64,000 nt of DNA from Streptomyces griseus (GTDB lineage Bacteria > Actinomycetota > Actinomycetes > Streptomycetales > Streptomycetaceae). The notes under the pieces are model-generated. The model was given only the letters and a program-made list of their open reading frames with translations, did no database searches and had not been told where the DNA came from. The translations under genes were made by a program, and so were the position numbers. Below, in pieces: positions 40,697-48,617 of the stretch (position 1 is its first letter; each line of letters begins with the position of its first letter). Location: the NCBI RefSeq assembly GCF_900460065.1, contig NZ_UAVD01000036.1, forward strand, positions 62,001-126,000. Direction: 5' to 3'.

Positions 40697-42192
40697 GGGC
40701 GGACACGGCCGGCGGGGAAGCGTCCGCGGCGGGGCTGGACACGGACGCGCTGCTGGACGACCCGGGTATCCGGATCGTCGTGTGCTGCGGCTCCGGCGGG
40801 GTCGGCAAGACCACGACCGCCGCCGCCCTGGGCGTACGGGCCGCCGAGCGCGGCCGGAAGGTCGTCGTCCTCACCATCGACCCGGCCCGCCGGCTCGCCC
40901 AGTCCATGGGCATCGACCGGCTGGACAACGTGCCGAGGCGGGTCGACGGCATCGACGGCCAGGGCGAACTGCACGCCATGATGCTGGACATGAAGCGGAC
41001 CTTCGACGAGACCGTCGAGGCGCACGCGGATGCCGAACGGGCCCGGGCGATCCTGGAGAACCCCTTCTACCAGTCCCTGTCGGCCGGGTTCGCCGGTACG
41101 CAGGAGTACATGGCGATGGAGAAGCTCGGGCAGCTGCGGGCGCGCGACGAGTGGGACCTGATCATCGTCGACACCCCGCCCTCGCGCTCCGCGCTGGACT
41201 TCCTGGACGCGCCGAAGCGGCTCGGGTCCTTCCTCGACGGGAAGTTCATCCGGCTGCTGATGGCGCCCGCGAAGGTGGGCGGCCGGGCCGGCATGAAGTT
41301 CCTCAACGTCGGCATGTCGATGATGAGCGGAACGCTGGGCAAGCTGCTCGGCGGCCAGTTCCTGAAGGACGTCCAGACGTTCGTCGCCGCGATGGACACC
41401 ATGTTCGGCGGCTTCCGCAGCCGCGCGGACGCCACGTACAAGCTGCTCCAGGCGCCCGGCACGGCCTTTCTCGTGGTGGCGACTCCGGAACAGGACGCGC
41501 TGCGCGAGGCCGCCTACTTCGTGGAGCGGCTCGCCGCCGAGAAGATGCCGCTGGCCGGCCTGGTCCTCAACCGCGTGCACGGCAGCGAGGCCTCACGGCT
41601 CTCCGCCGAGCAGGCGCTGGCCGCCGCGGAGAACCTCGACGAGGCCCGCACGGAAAATCTTGACGACGCCCGCATTGTGGATCAGAGGGCCGGGAAAGCT
41701 GGCCTTGGTGACCAGGAAGCCCCCGACCCGGCGGTCACCGCTTCCGGACCGACCGAGCCGCCCCTCTCCCCCGAGGCCGGGCAGGCGTCCGGCCCCGAGC
41801 CCGCAGCCGAGCACGAGGACACGACGGAGAACGAGCCGCCCCACGAGAGCATCGCGACATCCGCGACCACCCCTGACGACGTGACGACCGACGCGGACCC
41901 GGGCGACTCCGCCGGCACGACCGACGACGAGATCCCGAGCGACGAGGCCTTGGACGAAGAGGCCCTGGGAGTCGAGGAACTGACGGCGGGTCTGCTGCGT
42001 CTGCACGCCGAGCGCATGCAGGTCGTCGCCCGCGAACACCGCACCCGCGACCGCTTCACCGCACTGCACCCCGAGGTGCCGGTGACGGCCGTGGCAGCGC
42101 TGCCCGGCGACGTACACGACCTGAACGGCCTCCGGGCCATCGGGGACCGCCTGGCGGACGGTTCCGCGCCTGCCCCTGCCGGAGTGGCGTAG
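40693..42192 (+). CDS. ArsA/Get3-like ATPase, second of pair, with acidic insert
   Basis: A 499-aa ATPase with Walker A VVCCGSGGVGKTTTAAALG, A' VVVLTIDPARRLAQSMG and Walker B LIIVDTPPSRSALDFLD. The C-terminal third contains an unusual hydrophilic insert of about 105 residues (roughly 315-420) rich in Glu, Asp, Pro, Ser and Thr, between the conserved RLSAEQALAAAENL and ELTAGLLRLHAERMQVVARE. The insert looks disordered and probably accounts for the extra length. It partners with the preceding ATPase as a heterodimer (family knowledge). Confidence 0.87.
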   Translation: MRADTAGGEASAAGLDTDALLDDPGIRIVVCCGSGGVGKTTTAAALGVRAAERGRKVVVLTIDPARRLAQSMGIDRLDNVPRRVDGIDGQGELHAMMLDMKRTFDETVEAHADAERARAILENPFYQSLSAGFAGTQEYMAMEKLGQLRARDEWDLIIVDTPPSRSALDFLDAPKRLGSFLDGKFIRLLMAPAKVGGRAGMKFLNVGMSMMSGTLGKLLGGQFLKDVQTFVAAMDTMFGGFRSRADATYKLLQAPGTAFLVVATPEQDALREAAYFVERLAAEKMPLAGLVLNRVHGSEASRLSAEQALAAAENLDEARTENLDDARIVDQRAGKAGLGDQEAPDPAVTASGPTEPPLSPEAGQASGPEPAAEHEDTTENEPPHESIATSATTPDDVTTDADPGDSAGTTDDEIPSDEALDEEALGVEELTAGLLRLHAERMQVVAREHRTRDRFTALHPEVPVTAVAALPGDVHDLNGLRAIGDRLADGSAPAPAGVA

Positions 42193-42199
42193 ACACCAG

Positions 42200-42303
42200 C
42201 CGCCGGAGCGACGCACGGACACCACACGCGGGAGCGACGTGCGGACATCACCCACCGGAGCAACGTGTAGGCACCACCCGCCGGAGCGACCTGCGGCCGC
42301 CGC
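42200..42303. repeat. 26-bp tandem repeat, four imperfect copies
   Basis: Four consecutive 26-bp units of the form ccgccGGAGCGACgtgcgGaCaccac start at 42200, 42226, 42252 and 42278. They follow the ATPase gene stop by 8 bp and precede wblA's 3' end. Confidence 0.8.
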
Positions 42304-42460
42304 TCACCGCGGTGGCGCGGGCGTCATCAGCCTCCGGAGCGGCACGGACACCAGGGCCCCACGGCCCGACGTGGCGCGGGCGCCCTCGTCCGGAGCGGCA
42401 GGGGACACCGCCCTCCGGACCTGATGGCACACGGGCCGGCCGGCTCAGCCGTGCCGCCGC

Positions 42461-42811
42461 CTACCCGACGGCCGCGTACGTCTCGTGCAGCTCCTCGTCC
42501 TCCAGCCCGATCACCCCGGGCAGCACACCGGTGGACCGCTCGTACTCGCTGCGCGCGGTCTCCAGCAGTCGGCGCCAGGACGTGACGGTGGGCCGACGCC
42601 GCAGCAGTGCGCGGCGCTCGCGCTCCGTCATTCCACCCCACACGCCGAATTCGACGCGATTGTCGAGCGCATCGGCCAGGCACTCGGTCCGCACCGGACA
42701 TCCGGTGCACACCGCCTTGGCCCTGTTCTGCGCTGCCCCTTGTACGAACAGTTCATCCGGATCGGTAGTGCGGCAGGCTGCCTGCGCACTCCAGTCGGTT
42801 ACCCAGCCCAT
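42461..42811 (-). CDS. wblA: WhiB-like iron-sulfur regulator WblA
   Basis: A 116-aa Wbl protein, a pleiotropic regulator of development and antibiotic production (S. coelicolor SCO3579, from memory). The four Fe-S cysteines are in SAQAACRTTDP and KAVCTGCPVRTEC, followed by the DNA-contact loop EFGVWGGMTERERRALLRR. ATG 42811 (MGWVTDWSAQAAC) gives the length of characterised WblA; GTG 42868 would add 19 residues not expected in the family. The intergenic region upstream is long (830 bp), as is usual for developmentally regulated genes. Confidence 0.95.
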   Translation of the reverse strand: MGWVTDWSAQAACRTTDPDELFVQGAAQNRAKAVCTGCPVRTECLADALDNRVEFGVWGGMTERERRALLRRRPTVTSWRRLLETARSEYERSTGVLPGVIGLEDEELHETYAAVG

Positions 42812-43641
42812 GCCGGCGCCGTCCTCTCCCGAATCGAGGCTCCCCCACGGCGGAAGCGGCATATTCACCGCTGCCAGTTGAGGACGTTACGGAAGGTGGG
42901 GACAGCACAACACCCCCTTCGGGCCCAATCTTGAATGGTCCGAACGGACTATGCGTATGCGGCAGATCACCCAGGGGAGTGAGCCGAGGACATGCGCGAC
43001 TATCTCCGCGAAAACGGGACAGTGCACTCAAGTCGCAAGGGACTTCTCGCGACATACGGGGCGATTTCGGGAGCGCCTCGATGGCTACGTGAAGAACCAT
43101 GCGGTTGCTCATCCGCCGGGCGAAGAATGACCAGAAGATGCGCATGGGATGGCTGGGGACTTGATACGGAACCGGTCTGCTGTGACAGTTGAGAGCAGCT
43201 TAGGCCAAGGCCTCTCCGTCTGTCCGGCGAATGAGAACGTAGGCGCCGCGCGTGCGCGCGCCCGCGCGGCGCCGCCGGCCGAGCCCCTCTCCCGCCGGAA
43301 GACGGCCAGGGACCCGCAGGGCGGGCACGCGCCCTTCCGGATGACACGGCCGGCCCTTCCGGATGCCGCGGCCAACCCGGTCGGATGCCGCGCCCACCGC
43401 CACCGGAAGACCGCCACGGACCCCGCAGAACGAGCGCGCCCCCCTTCCGGATACCACGGCCGGCCCTTCCGGATGCCCCGGTCGACCGGTACGGATACCA
43501 GGGCCGACCGGTCCGGATACCACGGTCGGCCGGTCCGGAAGTCGCGTCCGAGCCGCCCGGATGTCACGGTCCGGTACCCGAACGCTCCGAGAGGCCCCTG
43601 CTCCTGCGACACGTTCATCACTACGGATTAGGCTGCCCCCT
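42812..43641. promoter_or_regulatory. 830-bp divergent regulatory region of wblA and PBP gene
   Basis: No supported gene. The half near wblA is moderately AT-rich (around 42930-43200) and should hold its promoters and a long leader. The middle has an alternating purine-pyrimidine tract (43247-43275, cgcgcgtgcgcgcgcccgcgc type). The right half is a phased 22-bp repeat array. TAGGCT at 43630-43635 is a candidate -10 for the PBP gene, whose ATG follows 6 bp later. Confidence 0.6.
43296..43579. repeat. 22-bp phased degenerate tandem array, about 13 units
   Basis: Units begin CGGAT(A/G)CC or CGGAAG and keep a strict 22-bp period from 43338 to 43579 (11 units; starts 43338, 43360, 43382, 43404, 43426, 43448, 43470, 43492, 43514, 43536, 43558). 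Two 21-bp units precede them (43296, 43317). Unit ends are mostly GGCCGGCCCTTC or GGCCGGTC. A higher-order duplication of about 110 bp is visible: the order CGGAAG, CAGnnCG, CGGAT, CGGAT recurs. Confidence 0.8.
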
Positions 43642-45894
43642 ATGCCAAAGAAGCGCTCGGGCGGGGGTCTCACCACGACCCAGCAGGCCGCCAAGTTCCT
43701 CGGTGTCGCCGCGCTCTCCGGAGCTGTCCTGGCAGGCATCGCGCTGCCCGCAGCCGGAGCGCTGGGGCTCGCCGCCAAGGGGACGGTCGAAGGGTTCGAC
43801 GAGATCCCCTCCAACCTCAAGACTCCACCGCTCAGTCAGCGGACCACGATCCAGGACCGCGACGGCGGCACCATCGCCACCGTGTACTCCCGCGACCGCA
43901 CGGTCGTCCCGCTCAAGGACATCTCGCCGCACATGCAGGCCGCGATCATCGCGATCGAGGACTCCCGCTTCTACGAGCACGGCGCGGTCGACCTCAAGGG
44001 CATCCTCCGCGCGATGAACCGCAACGTGCAGGCGGGCGGGGCGGCGCAGGGCGCGTCGACCCTCACTCAGCAGTACGTGAAGAACGTCTTCGTCGAGGAG
44101 GCGGGCGACGACCCGGAGAAGGTCGCCGAGGCCACGCAGCAGACGCTCGGCCGCAAGGTACGCGAGCTGAAGTACGCGATCCAGGTCGAGGAGGAGCTCG
44201 GCAAGAAGAAGATCCTGGAGAACTACCTCAACATCACGTTCTTCGGGCAGCAGGCGTACGGCGTCGAGGCCGCCTCCCAGCGCTACTTCTCCAAGCACGC
44301 CAAGGACCTCAACGTCCCCGAGGCCGCGCTGCTCGCCGGCATCGTCCAGTCGCCGAGCCGCTACGACCCGGTCAACGACACGGAGGAGGCGACCAAGCGC
44401 CGCAACACCGTGCTGGCACGGATGGCCGCGGTCAAGAGCATCTCGCAGGCCGAGGCCGACAAGGCCATGGAGACGCCCATCAAGCTGGACGTCTCCCGTC
44501 CGAAGAACGGCTGCATCACCGCCGTCAGCGGCTCCGGCTTCTTCTGCGACTACGTCCGCAAGACGATCCTCACCGACCCCGCCTTCGGCAAGACGGACGA
44601 GGACCGGGCCAAGCTCTGGAACCTCGGCGGTCTGACCATCCGGACCACGCTGGACCCGCGCGCCCAGAAGGCCGCCAACGAGGCCGCCACCGCCAAGGTG
44701 AACAAGGACGACAAGTTCGCGGCGTCCGTGGTGCAGGTCCAGCCGGGCAGCGGCAAGATCCTCTCCATGGGGCAGTCCCGCCCGTACGGCCTGGACCAGA
44801 AGCAGAACGAGACCGTGCTGAACCTCTCCGTCAGCAACAAGATGGGCGGCAGCACGTACGGCTTCCAGGTCGGCTCGACGTTCAAGCCGTTCACCGCGGC
44901 CGCGGCGCTGGAGAAGGGCATCAGCCCGGCGACATCGTTCTCGACGGACTGGAAGATGACGCTCAAGGAGCGGGACTTCCGGAACTGCAAGGGTTCACCA
45001 GCCGGTTACGCGGACTGGGCCCTGCAGAACGAGCTGGAGTCCGAAAAGGGCACCTGGGACATGACGAGCGCGCTCGGCAAGTCCATCAACACCTACTTCG
45101 CGCTGCTGGAGCAGAAGGCCGGCCTCTGCGAGACCGTGGAGATGGCCAAGAAGGTCGGCTACGAGCGCGGCGACGGCAAGAAGGTCGGCGAGTACCCGTC
45201 GATCACCCTCGGCGGCGAGGTCAGCACCCCGCTCTCCATGGCCGGCGCCTACGCCGCGTTCGCCAACCGGGGCACCTACTGCACGCCGATCGCCATCGAG
45301 TCCATCAAGGACCCGCAGGGCAAGAAGCTCTCCGTGCCGAAGACGTCCTGCTCGCGGGCGATGAGCGAGAGGACCGCGGACACGATCAACCAGATGCTCA
45401 AGGGCGTCGTGGAGGACGGCACCGGTACGCAGGCCGGACTGAGCGACCGGGACAACGCGGGCAAGACCGGTACGACCAACGACCGCAAGGACGCCTGGTT
45501 CGTCGGGTACACGCCGAACCTCTCCACCGCGGTGTGGGTCGGTGACGACGTCGGCGAGAAGAGCTCGATGTTCGGTGTCACCATCGGCGGCCAGTACTAC
45601 GACAAGGTCTGCGGCGGCTGCCTGCCCGGTCCGATCTGGCGCATCGCGATGACCGGGGCCCTGGACGCGGCGGACACCCCCGGGTTCAACCCGGTCTCCG
45701 TCCCCCGGGGCAAGGAGAAGGAGGACAAGGAGAAGGGCGACCGGGACCGCGACCGCGACGACGAGGACCGCGACGACGCCAAGCCCGGCGGCGACGGCAA
45801 CCGGTTCCCCGGCCTCGAACTCCCGGACGGCGCGATCGGCGGACCCGGCGGTGGCGGCGGACGGGGCCAGGGCGGCGGACAGAACGGTCCCTGA
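43642..45894 (+). CDS. Bifunctional class A penicillin-binding protein
   Basis: A 750-aa peptidoglycan glycosyltransferase/transpeptidase. A short cytoplasmic tail and one membrane anchor (FLGVAALSGAVLAGIALPAA) lead to the GT51 domain with IIAIEDSRFYEHGAVDLKG and GASTLTQQYVKN. The transpeptidase domain has the SxxK serine in FQVGSTFKPFTAAAALEKG (near residue 412), SxN in ALGKSINTYFALLE and KTGT in DRDNAGKTGTTNDRKDAW. The C-terminal 70 residues are Lys/Asp/Arg-rich, then a Gly-rich tail. The ATG at 43642 has little leader and a TAGGCT box immediately upstream, suggesting a leaderless message. From memory it is syntenic with SCO3580. Confidence 0.93.
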   Translation: MPKKRSGGGLTTTQQAAKFLGVAALSGAVLAGIALPAAGALGLAAKGTVEGFDEIPSNLKTPPLSQRTTIQDRDGGTIATVYSRDRTVVPLKDISPHMQAAIIAIEDSRFYEHGAVDLKGILRAMNRNVQAGGAAQGASTLTQQYVKNVFVEEAGDDPEKVAEATQQTLGRKVRELKYAIQVEEELGKKKILENYLNITFFGQQAYGVEAASQRYFSKHAKDLNVPEAALLAGIVQSPSRYDPVNDTEEATKRRNTVLARMAAVKSISQAEADKAMETPIKLDVSRPKNGCITAVSGSGFFCDYVRKTILTDPAFGKTDEDRAKLWNLGGLTIRTTLDPRAQKAANEAATAKVNKDDKFAASVVQVQPGSGKILSMGQSRPYGLDQKQNETVLNLSVSNKMGGSTYGFQVGSTFKPFTAAAALEKGISPATSFSTDWKMTLKERDFRNCKGSPAGYADWALQNELESEKGTWDMTSALGKSINTYFALLEQKAGLCETVEMAKKVGYERGDGKKVGEYPSITLGGEVSTPLSMAGAYAAFANRGTYCTPIAIESIKDPQGKKLSVPKTSCSRAMSERTADTINQMLKGVVEDGTGTQAGLSDRDNAGKTGTTNDRKDAWFVGYTPNLSTAVWVGDDVGEKSSMFGVTIGGQYYDKVCGGCLPGPIWRIAMTGALDAADTPGFNPVSVPRGKEKEDKEKGDRDRDRDDEDRDDAKPGGDGNRFPGLELPDGAIGGPGGGGGRGQGGGQNGP

Positions 45895-45927
45895 CCCGTA
45901 GCCGTACTCCTGAATGACAGAAAGGAT

Positions 45928-45954
45928 GGGCGCCCGGTCCTGGACCGGGCGCCC
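45928..45954. terminator. Bidirectional terminator, 12-bp perfect stem
   Basis: GGGCGCCCGGTC and GACCGGGCGCCC pair around CTG, 31 bp after the PBP stop and 31 bp before the end of the convergent YqeY gene. Confidence 0.85.
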
Positions 45955-45985
45955 ACCCTTGTCTTCTCCGTCCCTGCCGCGTGTC

Positions 45986-46450
45986 TCAGCCGGCGAGGAG
46001 CCTCTTCACCGCGCCCGCGACCCGGCCACCCTCGGCGAGCCCGGCCACCTTCGGGTTGACGATCTTCATGACGGCGCCCATCGCGCGCGGCCCCTCGGCG
46101 CCGGCGGCCTTCGCCTCCTCGACGGCGGACGCCACGATCGCGTTCAGCTCCTCGTCGGAGAGCTGCTTGGGCAGGTAGCCGTCGAGCAGCTCGCCCTCCG
46201 CCTTCTCCCGCTCGGCCTGCTCGGTCCGGCCACCCTGGGCGAAGGCCTCGGCCGCCTCACGGCGCTTCTTCGCCTCCTTGGCGATCACCTTCAGCACCTC
46301 GTCGTCGGAGAGCTCGCGCGCCGACGTGCCGCTGACCTCTTCCTTGGTGATCGCGGTGAGGGTGAGCCGAAGGGTGGACGAGGTCAGCTCGTCACGCGCC
46401 TTCATGGCCGTGTGGAGGTCTTCCTTGAGCTTGGACTTGAGCGTGGTCAT
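45986..46450 (-). CDS. GatB/YqeY domain protein
   Basis: A 154-aa YqeY-like protein. The motifs LKSKLKEDLHTAMKARDEL, TLRLTLTAITKEEV and EGELLDGYLPKQLSDEEL, and the end MGAVMKIVNPKVAGLAEGG, span the whole family length. The domain also occurs at the C-terminus of GatB, where it contacts tRNA; a free-standing role is not established. The ATG at 46450 is near the divergent metallophosphoesterase gene. Confidence 0.92.
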   Translation of the reverse strand: MTTLKSKLKEDLHTAMKARDELTSSTLRLTLTAITKEEVSGTSARELSDDEVLKVIAKEAKKRREAAEAFAQGGRTEQAEREKAEGELLDGYLPKQLSDEELNAIVASAVEEAKAAGAEGPRAMGAVMKIVNPKVAGLAEGGRVAGAVKRLLAG

Positions 46451-46592
46451 GCCGCGATTGTGACAGGTGCGGGGCCGGAGTCGCCCACCGGTTTGCCGAC
46501 CACCCCACCCGGTTCCCCCGGCCGCCCCACCGGTTCCCCCGGCCGCCCGACCGGTTTTCCGCTCACCGTTCCGCTTCTGCGACGATGGGCGC

Positions 46593-47531
46593 ATGCGCGC
46601 ACGCTACGGAGTACCCCTGAAAGTCACGGCAGTCGGCGCGGCGGTCGGCGTCGCCGGACTCGCCTACGCCGCCGGGTTCGAGGCCCGCTCGTTCCGCCTG
46701 CGACGGGTCACCGTTCCCGTACTCCCGCACGGAGCACGCCCGTTGCGGGTGCTCCAGGTCTCCGACATCCACATGGTGAGCGGTCAGGGCAAGAAGCGTG
46801 CCTGGCTCCAGTCGCTGGCCGGCCTGCGCCCCGACTTCGTGGTCAACACGGGGGACAACCTCTCCGACCCGGAGGCCGTGCCCGAGCTGCTCGACGCGCT
46901 CGGCCCGCTGATGGAGTTCCCGGGGGTGTACGTCTTCGGCTCCAACGACTACTACGGCCCCAAGCTCCGCAACCCCGCGCGCTACCTCCTGGAGAAGGCC
47001 CGGGGCAAGCACGGCCTCAACGGCAACGCCCCCGCGGTCGGCGTCGTCCACAACCCGTGGGAGCCGATGCGCGACGCCTTCGACGAGGCGGGCTGGCTGA
47101 ACCTCTCGAACACGCGGGGCCGGCTGAAGCTCGACGGCCTGGAGGTGGCGTTCACCGGTCTGGACGACCCGCACATCAAGCGGGACCGCTACGCCGAGGT
47201 CCAGGGCGGCCCCGAAACCGGAGCCGACCTCTCCATCGGCGTGGTCCACGCCCCGTACCTGCGCTCCCTCGACGCCTTCACGGCCGACGGCTACCCCTTG
47301 ATCCTGGCGGGCCACACGCACGGCGGACAGCTGTGCATCCCGTTCTACGGGGCACTGGTCACCAACTGCGACCTGGACACCGACCGGGTGAAGGGCCTGT
47401 CGAGCCACACGGTCGGCGACCGGCGCGCCTACCTCCACGTCTCCGCGGGCTGCGGCACCAACCGCTACACCCCGGTCCGCTTCGCCTGCCCGCCCGAGGT
47501 CACCCTGCTGACGCTGACACCGAAGGCCTGA
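46593..47531 (+). CDS. Metallophosphoesterase with N-terminal membrane anchor
   Basis: A 312-aa calcineurin-type phosphoesterase. An N-terminal helix (VTAVGAAVGVAGLAYAAGF) precedes the five metal motifs: VLQVSDIHMVSG, FVVNTGDNLSDP, YVFGSNDYYGP (GNH-like), IGVVHAPYL and LILAGHTHGGQLCIPFYG. It resembles YkuE/YaeI-type enzymes. ATG 46593 was chosen since the extension upstream is Pro-rich and not family-like. The substrate (lipid or nucleotide) is unknown. Confidence 0.9.
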   Translation: MRARYGVPLKVTAVGAAVGVAGLAYAAGFEARSFRLRRVTVPVLPHGARPLRVLQVSDIHMVSGQGKKRAWLQSLAGLRPDFVVNTGDNLSDPEAVPELLDALGPLMEFPGVYVFGSNDYYGPKLRNPARYLLEKARGKHGLNGNAPAVGVVHNPWEPMRDAFDEAGWLNLSNTRGRLKLDGLEVAFTGLDDPHIKRDRYAEVQGGPETGADLSIGVVHAPYLRSLDAFTADGYPLILAGHTHGGQLCIPFYGALVTNCDLDTDRVKGLSSHTVGDRRAYLHVSAGCGTNRYTPVRFACPPEVTLLTLTPKA

Positions 47532-47664
47532 GCCGGGACCCCGGTGGGGCGGGATCCGGCGGGGCAGAGGCAGGCGGGGCGGTGCACGCGGGCGGGGGCA
47601 GGCGGCCCGCAGCACGCCGGCCGGCGAGTCGCGAGGGTCTTCCCACCCGCTTACGGTACGCATC

Positions 47665-48438
47665 ATGACCCCGCCCCGGACCACCCTGCTCCCCCGCCCC
47701 CGGGCGGCAGAGGTGCTCCCGGACCCCGCGGCGCGCCGCCGCCCCTGGGCCGCGGCCCTGCGCGCGACCGCGTGCGGAGCCGCCGCCGCGGGCCCGGTCA
47801 TCACGCTGGCCACCGGCCACGCGGCGCCACCCGCGCTCATCCACTTCACGGTCCTGGCGAACCTCCTGGTCGCGGGGGCTTTCGCGTGGTCGGCCGTACG
47901 TTCCTGGCGAGGCGGCCCACCGCTGTCGCCGCGGCTGTGGGGCGGGGTACTCCTGCTCGCCGCGGTCACCGCCCTGATGCACCACCTGGTGCTGGTGAAC
48001 CACGGCGGCCCCCCGATGAACGCCTCCCACGGCGGCCCGGCCCCGGGCGGCGGCTGGTCCGCCACCGCGAGCCTCCTGCTCCACACGGCGACCCCCTCCG
48101 CCGTCGCCGCGGACTGGCTCCTGCTGACCTCCCCCCGCACCCTGCGCCTGGCCCACATCCCCCTCTGGCTCTCCGCCCCCGCGGCCTACCTGGCCCTCGT
48201 CCTCGCCCGCGGAGCCCTGCTCTCCCCCGACGCCGGGGCCCGCTACCCGTACCCGTTCCTCGACGTCGACACGTACGGCTACGCCGGCACCCTCACCCAG
48301 GCCCTCGCCCTCGGCCTCCTCTTCGCCGCCCTGGCCGTCCTGATCACCACCGTGGACCACCTCCGGCCGAACGTGGCGGGGTGGTTCCAGCACCGGAGAA
48401 ACCGGATTTCGCCTCCGGCCGCCGGTGGGCTAAAGTAA
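47665..48438 (+). CDS. Pr6Pr-type six-helix membrane protein
   Basis: A 257-aa integral membrane protein with about six helices. Family landmarks are IHFTVLANLLVAGAFAW, ALMHHLVLVNHGG, a His-containing helix LLHTATPSAVAADWLLL, and the loop YPYPFLDVDTYGYAG, which is typical of Pr6Pr (FAR-17a/AIG1-like) proteins. The function is not established. It ends 28 bp before the tRNA gene. It is the last core gene before the AICE. Confidence 0.78.
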   Translation: MTPPRTTLLPRPRAAEVLPDPAARRRPWAAALRATACGAAAAGPVITLATGHAAPPALIHFTVLANLLVAGAFAWSAVRSWRGGPPLSPRLWGGVLLLAAVTALMHHLVLVNHGGPPMNASHGGPAPGGGWSATASLLLHTATPSAVAADWLLLTSPRTLRLAHIPLWLSAPAAYLALVLARGALLSPDAGARYPYPFLDVDTYGYAGTLTQALALGLLFAALAVLITTVDHLRPNVAGWFQHRRNRISPPAAGGLK

Positions 48439-48466
48439 TCGATGTCGCCGGGAGACCGGTGGACAT

Positions 48467-48540
48467 CGGGGTGTAGCGCAGCTTGGCAGCGCGCTTCGTT
48501 CGGGACGAAGAGGTCGTGGGTTCAAATCCCGCCACCCCGA
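48467..48540 (+). tRNA. tRNA-Pro(CGG)
   Basis: A 74-nt cloverleaf: acceptor CGGGGTG pairs with CACCCCG, then discriminator A; the anticodon stem CTTCG/CGAAG holds the loop TTCGGGA with anticodon CGG; the T arm is CGTGG-GTTCAAATC-CCGC-type. CCA is not encoded. Its 3' part from 48499 is the integration site of the AICE and is rebuilt by the element, so the gene stays intact. Confidence 0.96.
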
Positions 48541-48545
48541 CAGCT
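48499..48545. repeat. attL: 47-bp core overlapping tRNA-Pro
   Basis: The core runs from TTCGGGACGAAG in the anticodon arm through the T arm and acceptor to CACCCCGACAGCT. The identical copy is at 60487-60533. Similarity stops on both sides apart from a loosely shared caggtcag just downstream. Confidence 0.93.
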
Positions 48546-48556
48546 AAGCACCAGGT

Positions 48557-48592
48557 CAGAGGGCCGGTACTGATTTCAGTACCGGTCCTCTG
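48557..48592 (+). terminator. Hairpin downstream of tRNA-Pro and of attL
   Basis: CAGAGGGCCGGTACTGA pairs with TCAGTACCGGTCCTCTG (one G-U pair) around 2 nt. This DNA belongs to the element, so it supplies a new terminator to the tRNA; a hairpin of different sequence occupies the same place beyond attR. Confidence 0.75.
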
Positions 48593-48617
48593 GCGTTGTG
48601 CGTGTCTATCTGCGTGA

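Noticed and set aside
42992..43192. 66-codon plus-strand frame between wblA and the PBP gene
   Set aside because: No ribosome binding site, no domain, odd composition; the region is better explained as regulatory.
43296..43579. Possible CRISPR array
   Set aside because: The 22-bp units are contiguous and degenerate, with no unique spacers between repeats, and no cas genes occur nearby.
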